Part shown: positions 8,488 through 12,500 of the stretch, in pieces
Numbering within the stretch: position 1 is the stretch's first letter
Layout: every line of letters begins with the position of its first letter
Assembly: GCA_015478945.1 (NCBI GenBank)
Contig: JABUQX010124076.1
Coordinates: forward strand, 1-12,500
Source of the DNA: Trachelipus rathkii
Lineage: Eukaryota > Arthropoda > Malacostraca > Isopoda > Trachelipodidae
Direction: 5' to 3'
DNA length: 12,500 nucleotides
The notes under the pieces: model-generated
The model's database searches: none
What the model was told of the DNA's origin: nothing
The model's input: only the letters and a program-made list of their open reading frames with translations
Position numbers and translations under genes: made by a program

Positions 8488-8539
8488 TTTTTTTTATTTT
8501 TTTATTTTTTTTTTTTTTTAAATTATTTTTTTTTTTTTT
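8488..8539. repeat. Four long T runs
   Basis: T8 (8488-8495), T7 (8497-8503), T15 (8505-8519) and T14 (8526-8539) are separated by single A residues or a short AAATTA. On the minus strand this is a broken poly(A), which could be the tail of a minus-strand retroposed copy. I see no recognisable element body at lower coordinates. Confidence 0.9.
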
Positions 8540-9011
8540 ATAATAATGGAGTTGAGGGAAACTTAAAATAAAAAAGCAAAGAAGTTCTTAAATTGACTTG
8601 TTTTAAATATTGTATATAATGGTATTTGATGATGTTTGAGACTATTGAAGACGAGGGACAAGAGAGCAGGAAGGTTAGTAATTGGTTTTTAAAATGAACA
8701 GATATTATTATTATAATCACGAAGAACCTAAATAATTCAGTTGAATAAGGAAAAGATTGTATTTGTGAAAGACATTATCAGGGAGATTATATGTTTTGAG
8801 AGAAAGGGTCAATTCTAAATATAGGTATACTAGAGGCTAATGTTTGAGCTAAAGGGTGTGATAATTAAAATAGTTGTCAGGAGTTAATTGTTTATTGATT
8901 GAGATTTATAGCGCACCTAACACATATTAATTGTTAATTCCAACCGAGGGACATTGAAGAGACGAGAGAGTTATAATGTGGGGAAGTTTAGAGACGAGTA
9001 AAATATTTAAG
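8540..9011. other. Purine-rich, G-over-C domain without a gene
   Basis: By hand count 8761-9000 has G 60 and C 21. The 60-codon minus frame at 8538-8720 begins within the G-rich block and ends in the T runs; I do not call it. The domain stops at about 9012, where the skew reverses. Confidence 0.65.
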
Positions 9012-9018
9012 ACCAAAC

Positions 9019-9041
9019 CTCTTACTTCTTCACTATTTAAA
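9019..9041 (+). promoter_or_regulatory. Pyrimidine patch plus TATTTAAA, core-promoter-like
   Basis: A pyrimidine patch (CTCTTACTTCTTC, about 9019-9031) is followed by TATTTAAA at 9034-9041. Plant core promoters often combine a Y patch with a TATA box, which would place a start near 9065-9075, in CT-rich leader-like text. The first ATG with an open frame downstream is at 9358. TATA-like words are frequent in this AT-rich window, so the case is weak. Its position at the skew switch is what makes it worth noting. Confidence 0.2.
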
Positions 9042-10331
9042 GAGATACGTCTACCTTCGTTCAATTACATTTTCTAGCCGGAGCAATCTACCTCTCATAA
9101 TCCTATCCTATCACACTATCACCTCACACTCTATTCTTCTTCCAATAAACCTACTATAATACTCACCCCTTTCTATCCTCTCATTCCTCCTCCTCCAAGA
9201 TCCCCTTATTCCATTACATTCACACCTTCACCTTACTTGGTCTACTACCTTATTTACCTCTATCCTTTACCTTAATTCTACCTTACCTACTCCTCACTAT
9301 AAAACTCACACTAACTACTACTCTGGTTTATCCATATATATCCATTCTACACAGAATATGTCACCATTAATCACACTTAATCAAATTCACCCTATATTTC
9401 TCCGCCTCTTCTCCTACTCAGGGACCATTCACTTACCACACATACTATATTCTTCCCTCATACCTTCACACCCAATCACCTATATTACCTATAACCTCTC
9501 TCATTCTGGTAACTATATAAACACTCACACAATAACCGGGACTCTACTCACTACCTTTTCATTACCTCAAATACTTCTCACACTTCTTCTACTTGGTAAC
9601 GGGACATATTCTATATCACCCACGTTTACATATACCCATTTATATATATAACTAAACATAACCGGACTGTGATCATAGAACTAATAAGTAAGATGAGAGA
9701 AATTAACAAAATTAATCAAACATAACTATTCACTATTGAACGTGTAGATCTTGATGATAAATACACTCTCTACACACTCCACTTACAATTACATTGAATA
9801 CTGGGGTAACTTTTCTAGGATCACGAAAATTAATATTAGAATCTCTCTAAACGTCATTTCTCCCTATCAAAACATTAATTGTGCTGACTCACCCCACACT
9901 TACATTCCCCGATTCTACACAAAAAAACACTCTTATATCATCAATCTATAACAATTCCATCCCATTAATCTAAAATTCTTTTACCCTGCTCTAATAATCA
10001 CTAATTAACACCCTCATTTATCATCTAAACTACTCTAACTACCCTCCCCTATCTACTACCTTTATCCTTCACCTCACTCAATACAACTAATCAATTATAT
10101 CTATTACTTAAATCACTTTTAGGGATTTATATTTATAATAACCTACTCTTATTGAGGGTCCACACATTTCCTCCATCAAAAACTCCTCCCAAATTTCATA
10201 CCTAGCCCTTTCACCATACGTTCTTCGGCTACACTTAAGGGTCAATAGTAATCGTCCGCCAAATAGGTATCTATAGTATTATTTCACTTCCACTTTCATA
10301 TCATCCCATTTTACTCATACATAATTCCAAC
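9042..10331. other. C-rich, G-depleted domain with only low-complexity frames
   Basis: In 9061-9360 hand counts give G 11 and C 102, with long stretches of CTAC, CCTC and CACT text and no exact tandem repeat. Two plus-strand ATG frames occur: one of 97 codons at 9358-9651, rich in Leu, Thr, Ser, Ile and Pro, and one non-ATG-supported frame of 66 codons at 9751-9951. Both have the composition that G-poor text forces, and neither shows a motif I know. The first reads like hydrophobic membrane-type sequence, but base composition explains that. GGTAAC recurs at 9508, 9595 and 9805, which is noticeable where G is rare. Confidence 0.6.
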
Positions 10332-10532
10332 CTACCCTACTATACCTATCACTTTACTATCACTATTTCCCTGCAAACATATAATATATATATATATAAT
10401 ATTATAGTATATATATAAATAATACGCCCAATAAACAAATTGAATAGCCACGGCGACATTACACACCCCTTGCTCAATCCTCTCACCACTCTCTCTCAAA
10501 CCCGCCATAAGACATGGAGGCAAGGTCTCCAT
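10332..10532 (-). CDS. Doubtful small frame in a composition island
   Basis: A 66-codon minus frame starts at an ATG (10532) in a GCG-ATG-GAG context. Its first 35 codons (METLPPCLMAGLRESGERIE onward) have varied, protein-like composition, and the DNA there is much richer in G+C than its surroundings. The remainder runs through the TA block at 10380-10423 and becomes Tyr/Ile low complexity. This fits a short exon or relic followed by intron or spacer better than an intact gene. The start overlaps a hairpin with arms ATGGAG and CTCCAT (10514-10532). A 77-codon plus frame over the same island (10440-10673) is His/Pro/Thr-rich and looks like its shadow. I recognise no family. Confidence 0.12.
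   Translation of the reverse strand: METLPPCLMAGLRESGERIEQGVCNVAVAIQFVYWAYYLYIYYNIIYIYIICLQGNSDSKVIGIVG
10380..10423. repeat. TA-rich block
   Basis: A short, nearly pure AT stretch contains TATATATATATA and TATATATAAATAATA. It separates the C-rich domain from the more balanced island at 10436. Confidence 0.8.
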
Positions 10533-10640
10533 CGCAGGCGCTCAACACACCATTCTCCACATCCACCATCTCCTACCCGCCGAACTAATTTACTCCTAGA
10601 GGATAAAAATGCCCTTAATATTGCCTTACCTGCTTGTATA

Positions 10641-10758
10641 ATTTTTACTCTCACCATCACTTTACATCATTAAACCACTTAATTAACACCCAAAAAAAAT
10701 CACGTTAATCAACAACATCCACAAATTATAAGAGTACTCACTCTTATATAATAGCCAC
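10641..10758. other. C-leaning AT-rich spacer
   Basis: This short interval of A-, T- and C-rich text includes an A8 run near 10693. No gene or structure is visible. It separates two islands of more balanced composition. Confidence 0.45.
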
Positions 10759-10959
10759 TTAAGCATAAACGTGATTGTATGTCTCTAACCAACTGAAAAA
10801 ATACATCTCCCAATCACAGATGGTACACTCATCTCTCCTCTCTAACTGTTTACCTACACCGACCATGAATATAGCCACTAAGTGTCTTTTCTGATATGGA
10901 GAGACCACCAACAATGTATGGTGTCGCCACAACAAGCCAATGAAGCATGACCTTCTCAC
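10759..10959 (-). other. Open frame of doubtful meaning in a balanced-composition island
   Basis: A 66-codon minus frame opens only with GTG at 10959; its first ATG-supported part would be shorter. The translation contains VSPYQKRHLVAIFMVGVGKQ and a later CTICDWEMYFFSW stretch, so it is more varied than the neighbouring low-complexity frames, but no motif is recognisable. Its upstream edge overlaps a 6-base-pair hairpin, ACCTTC-TCAC-GAAGGT (10950-10965). On the minus strand this region is G-richer than C, as coding strands often are. It may be a relic. Confidence 0.12.
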
Positions 10960-10965
10960 GAAGGT
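10950..10965. repeat. Compact hairpin ACCTTC-TCAC-GAAGGT
   Basis: A perfect 6-base stem with a 4-base loop. A second, weaker one, GCTGG/CCAGC (10976-10980 with 10991-10995), lies 10 bases further on. Neither is followed by a T run on either strand. They could be local RNA structure in a transcript or chance. Confidence 0.55.
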
Positions 10966-11331
10966 GCTCTCACACGCTGGTCGGAATACTCCAGCGCCAC
11001 GTTTATTTCACAGTCCATTCCTGCTGAGGTTAACACCTCGCTCCATATCCTCAAATCAGTATTGCGAACGCATTATAATCACTTTTCCCCTAAACACAAC
11101 ATAGTATTAAAAAGTACTCAAATATGAGCACACCGTGAATGCAAACATCAGGTACAATTCTTCACAATATATTGCAAGTTATCCCTTTCCCTTATACAGA
11201 ACCAGAACGAAACTACACACATCTCTCAATAACCTAGTGAAATAACAATAGAAAGATTCTCCCAGACACACACACAAAATGTAGGATAAAACATCATTAC
11301 TAACAGATATTGGGAAACAAAAGGCTATTGG

Positions 11332-11346
11332 GCTTTGCGCCAAAGC
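11332..11346. repeat. Hairpin GCTTTG-CGC-CAAAGC
   Basis: A perfect 6-base stem with a 3-base loop of CGC, GC-rich for this window. It lies 33 bases left of a second perfect hairpin at 11379-11400. The pair is discussed in the findings. Confidence 0.65.
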
Positions 11347-11378
11347 TAACGCAATCATAATAATTGGTTTAAAGTACA

Positions 11379-11400
11379 ATGCGGTTTGGCTAAGCCGCAT
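11379..11400. repeat. Hairpin ATGCGG / CCGCAT
   Basis: Six perfect pairs (11379-11384 with 11395-11400) can be extended inward through a T-G wobble and two A-T pairs, leaving a small GGCT-type loop. It is among the most GC-rich structured sites in the right half. On the minus strand its arm includes the ATG at 11400. Confidence 0.65.
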
Positions 11401-11508
11401 CCTAGGCACATAATTGACATATTTCTTTCTTACAAAATGACACTTTTGAAGTACTGAGCGCGCGGAACTTAGCACCGTTGATGCTCGTATATGGACAATT
11501 AGAGACAC

Positions 11509-11757
11509 TTACTTAACATTTATACTTCCTCAATAATCATTCATGATTTCATCTCATTGAAGTTTCGTACACTCACACCACACTAACATTCCTCTCTATA
11601 TCACTCAAACGTCCCATTTATTCACGACTCCACCTTCTCTATATTCTCAATATACTCCACCTACCCACTCCCCTTGCACCATTACTAACCAGTTATTCGA
11701 TTTGTCTCAACTATACATCAAAGCGACAAAATTCTGCAGCCTCCAAATCACCTCAAC
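11509..11757. other. C-rich, G-poor spacer
   Basis: The text returns to the CT- and CA-rich style seen at 9042-10331, with words such as CCACCTACCCACTCCCC. No frame, repeat array or structure is visible. Confidence 0.55.
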
Positions 11758-11952
11758 ATGAAATGTGATGTTCGTTCTTTGAAATTATTTTCAAACACAT
11801 TTTCGGAAGTTGCAAACAGTAACATCGAACGAAATGAGAATCCCCACCTCATGGAACACACACGCAAACATACACATGATATAAAGAATTACTTATTGCA
11901 GCAACTCACACACTTTAAATTCTCGTCTCGTATGATCTTTCAAACCAGATAG
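11758..11952 (+). CDS. Doubtful 64-codon frame, unrecognised
   Basis: An ATG at 11758 in a CAAC-ATG-AAA context opens a frame of 64 codons, MKCDVRSLKLFSNTFSEVAN onward, ending in TAG. The product would be soluble, with a His-rich middle (MEHTRKHTHDIKN). Base use here is less C-biased than the flanks. The 12-mer GTTCGTTCTTTG occurs at 11770-11781 and again at 11962-11973, 192 bases apart. I know no family with this sequence and see no splice or domain evidence. It could be a chance frame in a region of normal complexity. Confidence 0.12.
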   Translation: MKCDVRSLKLFSNTFSEVANSNIERNENPHLMEHTRKHTHDIKNYLLQQLTHFKFSSRMIFQTR

Positions 11953-12500
11953 TAGACGCAAGTTCGTTCTTTGTAGTCTCACATAAGCATTCTCTCATAT
12001 CTTCAATAAATCTACTGCTTTGCCCAAGGATGTACAGAAAATATTTCTCAGCTGCACTCTTTTTCTCACCCAAATATTAACGCATTGCTTTCATGGCTCT
12101 CCTCAATCACCACTACCTATTCCTCACTCCCTGAAGAGACGACTCAATATTATTTCATTATATTCCACATCTATACCCTATTACTATATTATTTATCCTT
12201 ATATATAATATCACCTAGACTTTCTACCTCTTCTACTTAAACTTCCCAAAAATTTCAACACACTATAGTCACTCCTTTTTTCCTTATTCACCACCTATAT
12301 ATATAATATATATAATATATATCTATCACTCTATCATTACACTATATAAATATTACCATCAATTCACTATATACTACTCTCATTCTTCATGGACTTGCAT
12401 AACCCAAATATATATATACTCACTTTATTTTATTATACTCCATCAATTTAACCTCATTTATATATATATACTAGTCATACTTCTTCACATAACTTGACCT
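11953..12500. other. C-rich, G-depleted right end with TA patches
   Basis: After about 12110 the text is again CT-rich with few G residues (12181-12480: G 6, C 68 by hand count). TA patches lie at 12294-12323 and near 12459-12470. A 62-codon plus frame at 12020-12208 opens on a non-ATG codon and becomes Ile/Tyr/Ser low complexity; I do not call it. The domain runs off the right edge. Confidence 0.6.

Larger units (their letters stand above)
11179..11508 (-). other. Longest open frame in the window, not supported as a gene
   Basis: The frame is 109 codons from a GTG at 11508, or 73 codons from the first ATG at 11400. The ATG version is hydrophobic in three patches (around IIMIALALAQ, VLSYILCVCL and VCSFVLVLY), so it would be membrane-like if made. 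I recognise no family. The ATG lies at the right end of a hairpin at 11379-11400, and a second hairpin lies at 11332-11346. One frame of this length in 12.5 kb of both strands is not surprising by chance. Confidence 0.12.

Noticed and set aside
9358..9651. 97-codon hydrophobic plus frame, at first glance like a mitochondrial membrane protein
   Set aside because: Thr, Leu, Ser, Ile and Pro dominate because the DNA lacks G. I could not match any respiratory-chain motif, and there are no neighbouring organelle genes or tRNAs.

Overview
This window reads as AT-rich, non-coding, eukaryote-like DNA. I recognise no protein-coding gene, tRNA, rRNA, transposase, CRISPR array or operon. The longest open frame is about 109 codons and opens with GTG. 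Most frames over 60 codons lie in low-complexity sequence or start on GTG/TTG, so they carry little weight. Some motifs are plant-flavoured: a telo-box (AAACCCTAG on the minus strand) near a GC-rich island, a CCCTAAA next to a poly(A) run, a TATTTAAA box after a pyrimidine patch, and many TA and AAT microsatellites. These motifs are short and could be chance. An AT-rich organelle spacer, or an assembled or model-generated sequence imitating plant intergenic DNA, fits almost as well.

Layout. 1-2830: near-random mixed sequence broken by blocks of TA repeat (366-463, 582-675, 945-1005, 1243-1379), with one GC-rich, gene-start-like island at about 720-860. 2830-3420: a purine-rich block switches to a C-over-G block that ends in A25 followed by CCCTAAA. 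3420-4260: mixed sequence containing the most gene-like small frame (3550-3777). 4260-5840: very AT-rich, with TTA arrays, a GA-rich tract, complementary TAA arrays and a long TA block. 5840-8040: ordinary-looking AT-rich sequence with several short perfect hairpins. 8040-8540: TTA/TA repeat, then a purine patch and four long T runs. 8540-9011: purine-rich (G over C). 9012-12500: strongly C over G, broken by three islands of more normal composition (about 10436-10640, 10759-11510 and 11690-12110) that hold short, unrecognised frames.

The most solid unusual signal is the abrupt strand-composition switch near 9012. By hand count, 8761-9000 has G 60 and C 21, while 9061-9360 has G 11 and C 102. 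The same pattern continues to the right edge (12181-12480: G 6, C 68), and a smaller copy of it occurs near 3070-3120. I see no set of genes working together and no convincing undescribed system. The findings are structural and compositional leads.
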